In this document: positions 16,216 through 25,491 of the stretch, piece by piece
How positions within the stretch are numbered: position 1 is the stretch's first letter
Layout of the letters: each line of letters starts with the position of its first letter
NCBI GenBank assembly: GCA_017303475.1
Contig: JAFLBO010000015.1
Location: 88,542-152,541, forward strand
DNA: 64,000 nt
Reading direction: 5' to 3'
From: Chitinophagales bacterium
Lineage (GTDB): Bacteria > Bacteroidota > Bacteroidia > Chitinophagales > Saprospiraceae
Program-made: the position numbers and the translations under genes
Notes under the pieces: model-generated
What the model was told of the DNA's origin: nothing
The model's input: the letters and a program-made list of their open reading frames with translations, nothing else
The model's database searches: none

Positions 16216-19065
16216 ATGAACACAAAAGCATCCGGGCTTATGACCTGCCTTTGCCTGTTGGCAACCTTGTTAACCGGTCAAAACACCTTATATGTGCCAG
16301 CGCAATTTGGCGCCATACAACAAGCCATTGATGCTGCAAACACGGGCGATACCGTTCTGGTATCGCCCGGCATTTATCTGGAAAACCTGCAATTGCGCGG
16401 CCGAGACATAGTCCTTAGCAGCACCTATTTCCTGTCGGCAGACCCCGCCAAAACCGTACGGGAAACCATTATTGATGGCAGCAACCCGGCACACCCCGAC
16501 ACCGCCAGTTGTATCCTGATTTGGAAAGGTGAAACACAAGCCACTGTAATTCAAGGATTTACCTTGCGTGGCGGCCAGGGCACACGCTGGTATGATCATT
16601 ATGTGCCCGGATATTTTCGGGAAGGAGGAGGCATTTTAACCGAGTTCTCCTCACCTACCATACGACACAATATCATTCGCGAAAACACTGTGCCCAAATC
16701 AGGCGCCAGTTTGATCAGTCATGGCGGAGGGGGCATCCGATGTGGCGATGGCTCACCTGTAATAGAGGGCAACCAGATTGTTCACAACCGGGCTGACGGT
16801 TATGGCGGCGGCATTGTGTTGAATTATTGCCCTAATGCCGTGGTTGCCCACAACATTATTGCTTTTAATACAGGAGGTAAAGACTTTTCCGGTGGAGGAT
16901 TTTGGGCAACCGGAACTCCGGGGACGGTGGTTACACTGCGCAATAACACGATTGCGTACAACACTTCGCCGACATCTTCGGCCCAATTTGGAGGAAAAGC
17001 AGGCGGAATCTGGTTTTTTGATATTACCCTGAAAGTACACAACAACATTGTTTGGGGCAATACCCAGACCACCGGCAAGCCCATTGCCAACTCGGGCGGC
17101 ATACTGCAAATGCAATACAACTGTGTTCAGGGGGGATTTTCCGGACTAGCCACCATTCAGGCAGATCCGGTTTTTCGGGACACCATGACCTTTGTTCCGG
17201 AGGCTGGTTCGCCGGTTATCGACGCAGGCAACCCGGATCCGGCACAACAGGATTTTACGCACAACCAACGCAATGCCGCTTTCCCTGGCAGAGGCAAACT
17301 GCGCAACGACCTGGGCGCGTATGGCGGCCCTGACGCCAGAAACCCAGCCTGTCCGGCCTCTTTTTCCGGAGGCGCCATTTTTAGCAAAGTACAGAACTCG
17401 CCGGTGGTAACCACAGCAGGCGATTCCAGATCGGTGAACTGGATTGACATCGACAACGACCAGGATCTGGACTTGTTCATCAGCAATGGCAGTCAGTTTG
17501 GATCCAGCAATTTTCTGTATCGCAACAATGGAACAGGCGGCTTTACCGCCGAAACAGGGGTCCCCATGGTGCAAAACAATACGCCTTCTGATGGCGCTAC
17601 CTGGGCAGATTACGACAACGACGGCGATAATGATTGTTTTGTAGCCAACTGGTACGGCGTGAACAATTTACTGTACCGCAACGATGGTACAGGGCATTTT
17701 GAACCCATACTCAGCGGCAATCTGGTAACCGATGGCGGACATTCAGAGACGGCCTCCTGGGGCGATTACGATCGGGATGGCTGGCTTGATCTGTATGTAA
17801 CCAACAGCGGCGGCAACTTCCGGAATTTCCTGTATCGGAATCTACACGATGGCAGTTTTGAAAGAATCAGCACCGGCACACCTGTTACCGATGCGTTGGT
17901 ATCCAGAAGCGTTAACTGGGCAGACTATAACAAGGATGGCAACCCGGATCTGTTTGTCAGCAATGAAAACAACCAGAACGAAAACCTCTATCGCAATAAC
18001 GGCGATGGAAGTTTTACTAAAGTCAGTGGAGATCCGCTGGTAACTTCAGCAGGCAAAACCATGAGCAGCAGCTGGGGAGATTACGACAACGACGGCAACA
18101 TGGATGTGTTCCTGGCCAATGATCAGGGCAATGACGGGCTTTTCCGGAATGACGGGAATGGTCATTTTGAAAAGATCCTGAACGACCCGGTGGTTACTTC
18201 AGGAGGAAATTCCTTCGGAAGCCAGTGGGCAGATATTGACAACGATGCAGACCTGGATCTTTTTGTGACCAACGCCTTTTGGGGTGGGCAATGGAAAAAC
18301 TTCCTGTTCCTGAACAATGGCAACGGCACTTTTACCCAAAACCTTCAGGAAATTCCCGCAACTGACCAGGGTTGGTCGTACGGCTGCGCTTTCGGGGATT
18401 GGGATCAGGATGGCGATCTGGATTTAGGGGTGGCTACCTGTTTCAATGCCAACCAAACTGATTATTTATATGAAAACCACAGCGCTGAAACCAGCAATAA
18501 CTGGCTGGTAGTGAAGCTCATTGGTGTACAGAGTAACCATTCTGCCATTGGCGCAAGGGTGGTGGCTAAAGCCATAATAAATGGACAGGCAGTGAGTCAA
18601 ACCCGCGAAATAAGCGCCCAATCCGGGTATTGCGGCCAAAACCAGTTGGAGGCCCATTTTGGTCTGGCTGATGCAGATACCGTTCAGCTATCCATTCAAT
18701 GGCCATCCGGATTGGAGACCATCATGGGAAAAGTTGCCGTTAACCAATGGATTACCGTTACCGAAAGTGGCAATTCAGGCACAGGCCCAATACCCGGAAA
18801 CCCGACCAATCTGCTTTTGCAACTTCAGCCCAATCCGTCGCCTGACAGTGTAGTGGTATCCTGGGAACAGCCCAGAGCAGAGCAGATAACTGTAAGTATA
18901 TGGGATGAAAGCGGCAAAACGATGCTGAAAGAAACCTGGTGGGCGCAGGCGGGTCAAAACCAATGGCAACCAAATCAGGTCTTTTCCAATGGTTTGTATC
19001 TGATTCAGGTACAGGCTGCCCAATGGACAGGCTCAGCCTGGTGGGTTTGTTCGGGCCGGCAATAA
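16216..19065 (+). CDS. T9SS-exported protein: beta-helix, FG-GAP repeats, UnbV domain
   Basis: 949 residues. A signal peptide (first ~24 residues) is followed by a right-handed parallel beta-helix (about 25-390; IQQAIDAANTGDTVLVSPGIY start, repeated NN/N-turns). Seven FG-GAP/VCBS repeats follow (about 395-760), each with a calcium-type DxDxDxxxD loop such as DIDNDQDLDLF and DYDNDGDNDCF. Then come an ASPIC/UnbV domain (about 770-850) and a type A T9SS sorting domain ending in NGLYLIQVQ. It is expected to cross the outer membrane by T9SS and be attached to the surface or released. Function unknown, probably binding or adhesion. The start was chosen by the signal peptide; a frame opening upstream at 16159 is less likely. 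Confidence 0.88.
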   Translation: MNTKASGLMTCLCLLATLLTGQNTLYVPAQFGAIQQAIDAANTGDTVLVSPGIYLENLQLRGRDIVLSSTYFLSADPAKTVRETIIDGSNPAHPDTASCILIWKGETQATVIQGFTLRGGQGTRWYDHYVPGYFREGGGILTEFSSPTIRHNIIRENTVPKSGASLISHGGGGIRCGDGSPVIEGNQIVHNRADGYGGGIVLNYCPNAVVAHNIIAFNTGGKDFSGGGFWATGTPGTVVTLRNNTIAYNTSPTSSAQFGGKAGGIWFFDITLKVHNNIVWGNTQTTGKPIANSGGILQMQYNCVQGGFSGLATIQADPVFRDTMTFVPEAGSPVIDAGNPDPAQQDFTHNQRNAAFPGRGKLRNDLGAYGGPDARNPACPASFSGGAIFSKVQNSPVVTTAGDSRSVNWIDIDNDQDLDLFISNGSQFGSSNFLYRNNGTGGFTAETGVPMVQNNTPSDGATWADYDNDGDNDCFVANWYGVNNLLYRNDGTGHFEPILSGNLVTDGGHSETASWGDYDRDGWLDLYVTNSGGNFRNFLYRNLHDGSFERISTGTPVTDALVSRSVNWADYNKDGNPDLFVSNENNQNENLYRNNGDGSFTKVSGDPLVTSAGKTMSSSWGDYDNDGNMDVFLANDQGNDGLFRNDGNGHFEKILNDPVVTSGGNSFGSQWADIDNDADLDLFVTNAFWGGQWKNFLFLNNGNGTFTQNLQEIPATDQGWSYGCAFGDWDQDGDLDLGVATCFNANQTDYLYENHSAETSNNWLVVKLIGVQSNHSAIGARVVAKAIINGQAVSQTREISAQSGYCGQNQLEAHFGLADADTVQLSIQWPSGLETIMGKVAVNQWITVTESGNSGTGPIPGNPTNLLLQLQPNPSPDSVVVSWEQPRAEQITVSIWDESGKTMLKETWWAQAGQNQWQPNQVFSNGLYLIQVQAAQWTGSAWWVCSGRQ

Positions 19066-19134
19066 TTTGATTGGTTAATTTAAGGAGAAGCCAATAGGTA
19101 AAAATGTTTATTTTGCGTCGGAAACACAACGCAA

Positions 19135-20394
19135 ATGAACATGAAACACTTACTACTGGTCTTTTTCAGCCTTATTGGCTTCTCACTTAATGCTCAAAGC
19201 GAATGGCAGTATCTGCCTGACTCGCCTACGGGTGGCCGCATTGACGATGTATTTTTTCTGAATGAACAAAGGGGCTGGTGCGCTACTTCAGATGGGAGAA
19301 TCTGGAAAACCACAGATGGGGGGATAACCTGGGCTTTGAAATATAGCTCGAACGGTTATTTCCGTTCCATTGAATTTCTGGATGAGAATATTGGTTATGC
19401 CGGATCGCTGGACAGCAAATTCTTGCGCACTACAGACGGGGGTGATACCTGGACTAACCTGGCCCCCAGCATTACCCCGATTCCGAAAGCGGTTTGCGGC
19501 ATTGCCATTCCCAGTGCTGAAGTTGCCTATGCTGTGGGGCAATGGGACAATCCGGCTTTTGTTTTAAAGACCACAGATGGTGGCCTTAGCTGGACGAGGC
19601 AAGAAATGGGCAATCAAGCCCTGGCCCTGGTGGATGTTTTTTTCACCCATCCGGACACAGGTTTTGTAACCGGTCAGGGGCCAAGCGGCAAGGCCATTAT
19701 TTTGTATACTACGGATGGAGGCCAGAGCTGGACTAAAAAGTTCCAATCAGAGAGCAACGGGCAGTATGTTTGGAAAATTCAGCGTGTAACACCTGAATTT
19801 TGGGTGGGCTCTATTCAAACCTTCAATGGAGGAAAATTCGTCAAATCCTTTGATGGCGGTCAGAGCTGGGCGGAGTTCACAGCTCCTATTCCCGACATGC
19901 AGGGCATTGGGTTTTCCACACCTGAGCACGGTTGGGTAGGCGGATATATTTCCGGCTTTTATGAAACAACGGATGGAGGCGACACCTGGGAGTTCAAGCA
20001 ATTTGGGGCCAATTTCAACCGATTTTACTTCTTAAACTCCAATCTGGCGTATGCTTCAGGAGCTGCAGTGTATAAATTTACCGGTGGCGCTGCTTCCGGC
20101 ACTTCACAACCGGGCGTGGAAAAGCCCTATGACGATGGTTTTTCTCTGAAACTTTCGCCCAATCCGGCCCGGCAATTTGTGGAAGTACAATTTGAGCTCC
20201 CTGTGCGCGACAACATACGTATGGGGATTTATAGGGCAGATGGCTCATTTGTGCAAGAGGTGTATCATGAATGGCAACTTGCTCCGGGCAGTTACAGCTT
20301 TAAAGCAGACTGTTCCGCCCTGAAACCAGGGGCTTATTTTCTGGGTGTTCAACGAAATCACGGCTTGTACAGCAGACCATTTTCAAAGCTTTAG
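19135..20394 (+). CDS. T9SS-exported beta-propeller (Ycf48/BNR-like)
   Basis: 419 residues with a signal peptide ending at LNAQ. Six Asp-box repeats of the form TTDGGxxW or SFDGGQSW occur every ~45 residues, the pattern of YCF48-like and sialidase-type propellers. The C-terminal ~85 residues are a type A T9SS sorting domain (LKLSPNPARQFVEV ... GAYFLGVQ). It follows the beta-helix/FG-GAP gene by 70 bp on the same strand. No sialidase catalytic residues are evident, so a structural or binding role is more likely than an enzyme. Confidence 0.85.
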   Translation: MNMKHLLLVFFSLIGFSLNAQSEWQYLPDSPTGGRIDDVFFLNEQRGWCATSDGRIWKTTDGGITWALKYSSNGYFRSIEFLDENIGYAGSLDSKFLRTTDGGDTWTNLAPSITPIPKAVCGIAIPSAEVAYAVGQWDNPAFVLKTTDGGLSWTRQEMGNQALALVDVFFTHPDTGFVTGQGPSGKAIILYTTDGGQSWTKKFQSESNGQYVWKIQRVTPEFWVGSIQTFNGGKFVKSFDGGQSWAEFTAPIPDMQGIGFSTPEHGWVGGYISGFYETTDGGDTWEFKQFGANFNRFYFLNSNLAYASGAAVYKFTGGAASGTSQPGVEKPYDDGFSLKLSPNPARQFVEVQFELPVRDNIRMGIYRADGSFVQEVYHEWQLAPGSYSFKADCSALKPGAYFLGVQRNHGLYSRPFSKL

Positions 20395-20504
20395 GCGCCA
20401 CCCAACACATTTCAGTTCATTTTTACCGTCGAAAGTCGAACCATTTCCCTGTTTTTGCATTGTAGCGAAGGTTCCCGGGATTGCCCGCAGGAACCTGTCA
20501 AAAC

Positions 20505-21971
20505 ATGCCAACAGCCATCGTTATAGGATCCGGAATTGCCGGTATCGCCACCGCCCTGCGACTTCGTGCAGCGGACATGGACGTGCAGGTATTTGAAGCC
20601 AACAGCTATCCAGGTGGCAAGCTGCACGCTTTTGAGCTAAATGGCTATCGATTCGATGCCGGACCCTCGCTTTTTACCTTACCGAACCTGGTCACCGAGC
20701 TTTTCCAACTCTTTGGGGAAAACCCGAAAAATCACTTCAGTTACTATCAAAAACAGGAGGTTTGTCATTATTTCTGGGAAGATGGAACTCGTTTCGATGC
20801 CCCGGCAGATCAGGACCAGTTTGCCAGGCTGGCAGAAAAGACATTTGGCGTAGGTGCTGATACAGTAAGCAACTACCTAAACCACAGCCGGAAAAAATAC
20901 GACCTGACATCGGGCATCTTTTTGGAAAAATCCCTGCACCAATTCAGCACCTACTGGTCGGTCGAAACGCTACGGTCGCTGATGCAAATGTGGCAACTGG
21001 ACGTAAACAGCAGTTTGAACGAAGTAAATGAAAAACGGCTGAAAGAGCCTCATTTGGTGCAAATGTTCAACCGTTATGCCACCTATAATGGCTCTTCGCC
21101 TTACAAAACGCCGGGCATCATGTCTATGATCCCGCACCTTGAATTAGGTATAGGCACTTACTTTCCCAAGGGTGGCATGCACCGGATCTCGATGAGCCTT
21201 TATGAACTGGCTCTTCGGCATGGAGTCCGGTTCCATTTCAATCAAGCAGTCAAAGAGATTCTGGTAAAAGAACAGAAGGCCCTGGGTGTTCTGACCGATT
21301 CCGGACAGCATTTTGCCGACTGGATCGTGTCTAACATGGATATCTATTCTACCTATAAAAAATTGTTACCCGGCCAGAAACATCCGGAGCGCACTTTGCA
21401 GCAGGAGCGGTCCAGTTCTGCGGTCATTTTCTATTGGGGTATTCGGCGAGCATTTCCGGAACTGGATTTGCACAACATCTTTTTCAGCGATCATTACCGG
21501 GAGGAATTCGCCAGCATATTTGACCATAAGTCCCTGCACGAGGACCCAACGGTATACATCAACATTACCAGCAAGGAAGAACCCGGAGATGCCCCCGAGG
21601 GCTGCGAAAACTGGTTTGTGATGATTAACGCCCCCGGCGATTACGGGCAGGACTGGGATCAACTTGTGGCTCAGGCCAGGGAAAATATCATCCGAAAACT
21701 GCACCGTATCCTGGGCGTGGACATTGGACCTTTTATTGAAGCAGAGGATGTGCTTACTCCTCCGCTCATTCAGCAGCGAACCAGTTCCCACAGGGGCGCC
21801 CTGTATGGCGCCGCCAGCAACAGTCAGTTTGCTGCCTTCCTGCGCCACCCGAACTTTTCCTCTCATCTGAAAGGGCTTTTGTGCTGTGGCGGCTCTGTGC
21901 ACCCCGGAGGAGGCATTCCCCTTTGTTTACTTTCTGCAAAAATCACCGCTTCAATGACTTCCAGCCTATGA
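20505..21971 (+). CDS. crtD: Carotenoid 3,4-desaturase (CrtD, CrtI superfamily)
   Basis: 488 residues. FAD-binding IGSGIAGIATALRL at the N-terminus and EANSYPGGKLHAFELNGYRFDAGPSLFT, the CrtI-family signature. The KLHAF and HYFWEDGTRF segments and NRYATYNGSSPYKTPGIMSMIPHLE match the Bacteroidota branch annotated as 1'-hydroxy-gamma-carotene 3',4'-desaturase rather than phytoene desaturase. It oxidises the acyclic, hydroxylated end of a monocyclic carotenoid at the membrane. It overlaps the next gene by ATGA, so crtD-cruF-crtY form one operon. The start at 20505 was chosen because the FAD motif begins within five residues. Confidence 0.88.
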   Translation: MPTAIVIGSGIAGIATALRLRAADMDVQVFEANSYPGGKLHAFELNGYRFDAGPSLFTLPNLVTELFQLFGENPKNHFSYYQKQEVCHYFWEDGTRFDAPADQDQFARLAEKTFGVGADTVSNYLNHSRKKYDLTSGIFLEKSLHQFSTYWSVETLRSLMQMWQLDVNSSLNEVNEKRLKEPHLVQMFNRYATYNGSSPYKTPGIMSMIPHLELGIGTYFPKGGMHRISMSLYELALRHGVRFHFNQAVKEILVKEQKALGVLTDSGQHFADWIVSNMDIYSTYKKLLPGQKHPERTLQQERSSSAVIFYWGIRRAFPELDLHNIFFSDHYREEFASIFDHKSLHEDPTVYINITSKEEPGDAPEGCENWFVMINAPGDYGQDWDQLVAQARENIIRKLHRILGVDIGPFIEAEDVLTPPLIQQRTSSHRGALYGAASNSQFAAFLRHPNFSSHLKGLLCCGGSVHPGGGIPLCLLSAKITASMTSSL

Positions 21972-22633
21972 TCCACCAGGTTTTATCCTCTCCCATTGGT
22001 ATTGATAAAAGTAAAATCTCCATTTTCAGCATCTGGCTGGTTACAATCTCCGGTATTATCGGCATATTGCTTAGTAAAGGAGATTGGTTTCTACCCAAAA
22101 CGCCTTTTAACCTGCTTATGGGAGCCATGCTGTTGTATTGGAATTTCCCACCAAAAAATGGCTGGAAAAGTGTAGCTGTTTGGTCGGCTGCCTTCCTGGC
22201 TGGTATAACAGCAGAAGCGCTTGGGGTAAATTTCGGACTCTTTTTTGGCGACTATCATTATGGCGATAACCTTGGGCCTAAAGTGCTCGGTGTTCCATTG
22301 ATGATTGGCATCAATTGGGTGGTACTTACTTTTTCAACGGCTTACCTGAGTGGCCGGCTGATGACAAACCGACATGCTTCAGCCTTGCTGGGCGCCACGA
22401 TGATGGTGGCCCTTGATGTTCTGATTGAGCCTTTGGCGCCTGTGTTTGATTTTTGGCACTGGGATATCGGTTATGCTCCATTGCAAAACTATGTGACCTG
22501 GTTTGTTTTGGCCTGGTTACTTCAGTATTTGGTACAAAAAGAAGTACCAAAGCAAGAAAACCGTCTTCCATTACACCACTTTGCTTCGCAAGTAGCTTTC
22601 TTTGGCATCTTCTTTCTCCTGCAATATGTTTGA
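21968..22633 (+). CDS. cruF: Carotenoid 1',2'-hydratase, CruF family
   Basis: 221 residues with about seven hydrophobic helices. The segments EALGVNFGLFFGDYHYG and MMVALDVLIEPLAPVFDFWHW carry the acidic and His residues conserved in CruF/DUF422 carotenoid hydratases, which add water to the psi end (C-1') of gamma-carotene or lycopene. It sits between crtD and crtY with overlaps of 4 and 8 bp. Confidence 0.88.
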   Translation: MIHQVLSSPIGIDKSKISIFSIWLVTISGIIGILLSKGDWFLPKTPFNLLMGAMLLYWNFPPKNGWKSVAVWSAAFLAGITAEALGVNFGLFFGDYHYGDNLGPKVLGVPLMIGINWVVLTFSTAYLSGRLMTNRHASALLGATMMVALDVLIEPLAPVFDFWHWDIGYAPLQNYVTWFVLAWLLQYLVQKEVPKQENRLPLHHFASQVAFFGIFFLLQYV

Positions 22634-23762
22634 TTATGCCATTATTGGAGCGGGGGCGGCTGGTTTGCATTTGGCGCTTGCCATGCAAAAAGATCCGTTT
22701 TTTGCTCAAAAAAAGATCCTGATCATTGACAAAGATGCCAAGGATCAAAATGACCGCACCTGGTGTTACTGGGAAAAAGGCGAAGGATTGTGGGACGCTC
22801 TTATCCTGAACAGCTGGTCGGAAGGGAGCTTTTACAGGGGTGGAGAAGACATCCGATTGAAATTGAGCCCGTACTTGTATAAAATGCTCAGGGGCCTGGA
22901 CTTTTACCGGTATGCCAAACAAACCCTGGGCAAGCACGCGGGCCTTGTGTGGGTACAGGAGGAGGTGTTGACGGTAGAGCAAGGTTCGCCATTACAAATA
23001 AACACTTCGAAAGGGCAATATTTGGCTCAATATGTTTTCGACAGCCGGATTCCGGAGCAGTTTTTCGCCAAAGGTGATTCTTATACCCGTTTGCTCCAGC
23101 ATTTTAAGGGATGGTGGGTAAAAACACCGGATGATTTCTTTGAGCCAGGCCGGTTCACGATGATGGATTACCGTTTGTTGTGGAACGGGAGCACCAGTTT
23201 TACCTATGTATTGCCCCTGAACCGACGGGAAGCACTGGTGGAATTCACCCTTTTTACCCCCGAGCTGATAGAAGAAACGGATTACGACACCATGCTGCAG
23301 CGATATATGGAGGAAATTCTGGGGCTGAAACATATTGAAGTAACAGAAACAGAAAAGGGTATCATCCCCATGACCGACTTCCCGTTTGAGCGGTACTCCT
23401 CTGGTCATTATTTGCGTATAGGCACAGGAGGCGGCTGGGTAAAACCTTCCAGCGGCTACTCTTTCAAAAATTGTGAAAAGAATGCCCGAAAAGTCGTCCA
23501 AAACCTGAAAAACAGCAGGCCACCTGGCCAAGGAATTATCTCGGCTAAATTCCGTTTGTTCGACTCGCTGTTCCTGGATGTGTTGAACCGCCGTAATGAG
23601 GAAGGCCCGGCGCTGTTTCATACCATGTACCGAAAAAACAGTATTCAGCAAATATTTGCTTTTCTCGACGACGAAACCACCATTCCGCAAGACTTGCGCA
23701 TCATAGTTGGCTTCCCTCAGGCGCCCTTTCTTGGAGCATTACTGCGCAAAATCGCCGGATAG
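22626..23762 (+). CDS. crtY: Lycopene beta-cyclase, CrtY type
   Basis: 378 residues. N-terminal dinucleotide fold YAIIGAGAAGLHLALAM, the DRTWCYWE motif, YVLPLNRREALVE and GTGGGWVKPSSGYSF, all in the order seen in CrtY/CrtL lycopene cyclases. It closes one beta-ring, which with CruF/CrtD acting on the other end gives a monocyclic carotenoid. Starts inside the last codons of cruF; its 3' end overlaps convergent crtA by 24 bp. Confidence 0.92.
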   Translation: MFDYAIIGAGAAGLHLALAMQKDPFFAQKKILIIDKDAKDQNDRTWCYWEKGEGLWDALILNSWSEGSFYRGGEDIRLKLSPYLYKMLRGLDFYRYAKQTLGKHAGLVWVQEEVLTVEQGSPLQINTSKGQYLAQYVFDSRIPEQFFAKGDSYTRLLQHFKGWWVKTPDDFFEPGRFTMMDYRLLWNGSTSFTYVLPLNRREALVEFTLFTPELIEETDYDTMLQRYMEEILGLKHIEVTETEKGIIPMTDFPFERYSSGHYLRIGTGGGWVKPSSGYSFKNCEKNARKVVQNLKNSRPPGQGIISAKFRLFDSLFLDVLNRRNEEGPALFHTMYRKNSIQQIFAFLDDETTIPQDLRIIVGFPQAPFLGALLRKIAG

Positions 23763-24473
23763 GGGCAGGCGACCTTCCAGCGGGTTGCGCCCAGCCCAGG
23801 TTCCAATGGAGCGATATGGCTGGAACCGGACAAACATTTCTTCTTTATACCAATTGAGTTTTCTGGTTCTTTGAATCGCTTCTCTGTGCTCTGAACTTTG
23901 GTAGGCAAACTGATGCAAGGATGCCTCATTCTCCCAAAGACTGAAAGTTGCCATCTGCAAGAGCGGCGCTTCGCCAATTCCCTTGGTAAACAACAATCCG
24001 GAACTGGCAGCAACAGGTCGTTCAGATACCGGAACATACCGCCAAAAATTGATTAGTTGCCGTTTTCTGATGGTGGCACGGGTAATCACTGCTAGAAGCG
24101 GATTGTCGGCCATAGGTTCCTGTGCCGGCTCAAACGGATTTTGACCAGACCATAATCCTTTGGCCTTAACTGGATGCAGATAAAGCGTCCATTGTTCCGA
24201 GGAGTGCTTTTGGTATCGTTGAAAAATGGGAGCATGAGCAAAAAAATGATTCGCAGCCTCCTCATTTTCCCAAACCGCCAGCATGGCATACACCCCCCAG
24301 TCGGGGAATGGATTGAAGCCCTGCTTACGTCCGCTTCCCATCAGCTTGTAAAAACGAAGCCCCGGAATTTGACGAAAATGCGCGTGTGCAAACTGCATTT
24401 GGCCGAAAGCCCAGATACGGTATGGCAAGGTGGAAAAGCGAAAGAAGGTGAGCGTAGTAATAGGCTCGTTCAT
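23739..24473 (-). CDS. crtA: Spheroidene-monooxygenase-like protein (CrtA)
   Basis: 244 residues in two related halves of ferredoxin-like (heme-dimer) type. Each has a pattern of MGSGRKQGFNPFPDWG / ASSGLLFTKGIGEAP followed by LAVWEN / FSLWEN. This is the layout of CrtA, a heme enzyme that adds a keto group at C-2 of acyclic carotenoid ends; the same fold includes other small monooxygenases. Next to crtY-cruF-crtD, it most likely oxidises C-2' of the psi end. No promoter was evident. Confidence 0.75.
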   Translation of the reverse strand: MNEPITTLTFFRFSTLPYRIWAFGQMQFAHAHFRQIPGLRFYKLMGSGRKQGFNPFPDWGVYAMLAVWENEEAANHFFAHAPIFQRYQKHSSEQWTLYLHPVKAKGLWSGQNPFEPAQEPMADNPLLAVITRATIRKRQLINFWRYVPVSERPVAASSGLLFTKGIGEAPLLQMATFSLWENEASLHQFAYQSSEHREAIQRTRKLNWYKEEMFVRFQPYRSIGTWAGRNPLEGRLPLSGDFAQ

Positions 24474-24789
24474 AATTATTCAGCCGTTGGTTCACCACCA
24501 GCGCTGAATCAGTGCTGTGCCGGCAGCCCAAGTAACCCAATTATGGAAGAGAAGTTTAAAATATCCTTCCCTGGTACTCGTTAATCTAACAGTTCACTGT
24601 CCAATATCCTGGCTAAATTTGCCCATTAGCGCTTCTAAGGCATGGAAATTTGGTCAAACGCCACACTACTGTATATTTTGGTTTCAGACCTGTAAGGTTT
24701 CCAAAAACCTTACAGGTCTGAAACCAAAATGTATAGTAGTATGGTCAATCGTTAAAGCTGAAAAACAGGGCACGCACAAAGCAGAAAAA
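24474..24789. other. Intergenic region with one large palindrome
   Basis: 316 bp between divergent crtA and the 24790 gene. Apart from the palindrome at 24665-24740, no gene, promoter box or terminator could be supported. Confidence 0.5.
24665..24740. repeat. Near-perfect 36-bp inverted repeat
   Basis: The left arm starts ACTACT and ends CCTGTAAGGTTT; the loop is 4-5 bp; the right arm starts AAACCTTACAGG and ends AGTAGT. Only a few mismatches, all near the outer ends. A foldback or MITE-like element; not seen elsewhere in the window. Confidence 0.85.
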
Positions 24790-25440
24790 ATGAAATATTC
24801 CTTTCTTTTCGGGTTGATTTGCAGCGCGATGCTGGGCATTTGCGGTTTTTGCGGCAATCCGCAACCGGAGTCAAATGCCACAGCGCCACTCGGACTGGTA
24901 TCTGCTTTTGGTCAGGCATCTGAAGCGCCAGACACCCTTCATTTTTTTATTTCCGAGGCCGGCGATGGTCCGCTGATATCCGATTCATTGCTTAAGGCAG
25001 GCATGGACAGCGCCCAGTTTGAGCAATTGCATTTTGGTACCGGCGACGCGCAATTCCGGCAACTGGGTCGCTACAACTTTATCGAAAATCTGGATGCGCT
25101 ATTGATTGGCACAGAAGAATTTTGGTTTGGCAAACAAACGCTGCTGTTCACGGATAAAAAAACCGGCAAGTTGGTTGGCTTGGTGGAGGTATCCCATTTT
25201 TATGGTGGAGAAAGTGGCCAGACGGCCTCCGAAAGCTGGTGGTTCAGGAATGCCAATCCGCCCAGGCTGTACACCAAACTGGCCGAGCATGGCTACCGGG
25301 CAACCGATGGAGAGGAGCCGGAGGAGTATCATTCGGAAGAGGGTATTTTGCTGGAATGGCAGAAAGGGGCGTTTCAACGGATTCCACAGCCTGACAGTTT
25401 GGGGGCTTTGCAAAAATTTTCCATGTACAGGGTTTGGTAA
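24790..25440 (+). CDS. Exported protein of unknown function
   Basis: 216 residues with a signal peptide. A lipoprotein Cys is possible in LGICGFCG. The mature part is mixed alpha/beta with acidic stretches and no motif I recognise. The frame extends upstream but only this ATG gives a signal peptide. It precedes the sterol-desaturase gene by 51 bp on the same strand. Confidence 0.55.
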   Translation: MKYSFLFGLICSAMLGICGFCGNPQPESNATAPLGLVSAFGQASEAPDTLHFFISEAGDGPLISDSLLKAGMDSAQFEQLHFGTGDAQFRQLGRYNFIENLDALLIGTEEFWFGKQTLLFTDKKTGKLVGLVEVSHFYGGESGQTASESWWFRNANPPRLYTKLAEHGYRATDGEEPEEYHSEEGILLEWQKGAFQRIPQPDSLGALQKFSMYRVW

Positions 25441-25491
25441 TTGGCAGAATGCGGCTGATACCACTACTTTACAGCCTGAAAACTGCCAATA

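Noticed and set aside
20505..21971. Phytoene desaturase CrtI as the call
   Set aside because: CrtI and CrtD share the FAD motifs, but the ATYNGSSPYKTPGIMSM segment, KLHAF and coupling with cruF fit CrtD better; CrtI cannot be excluded without alignment.
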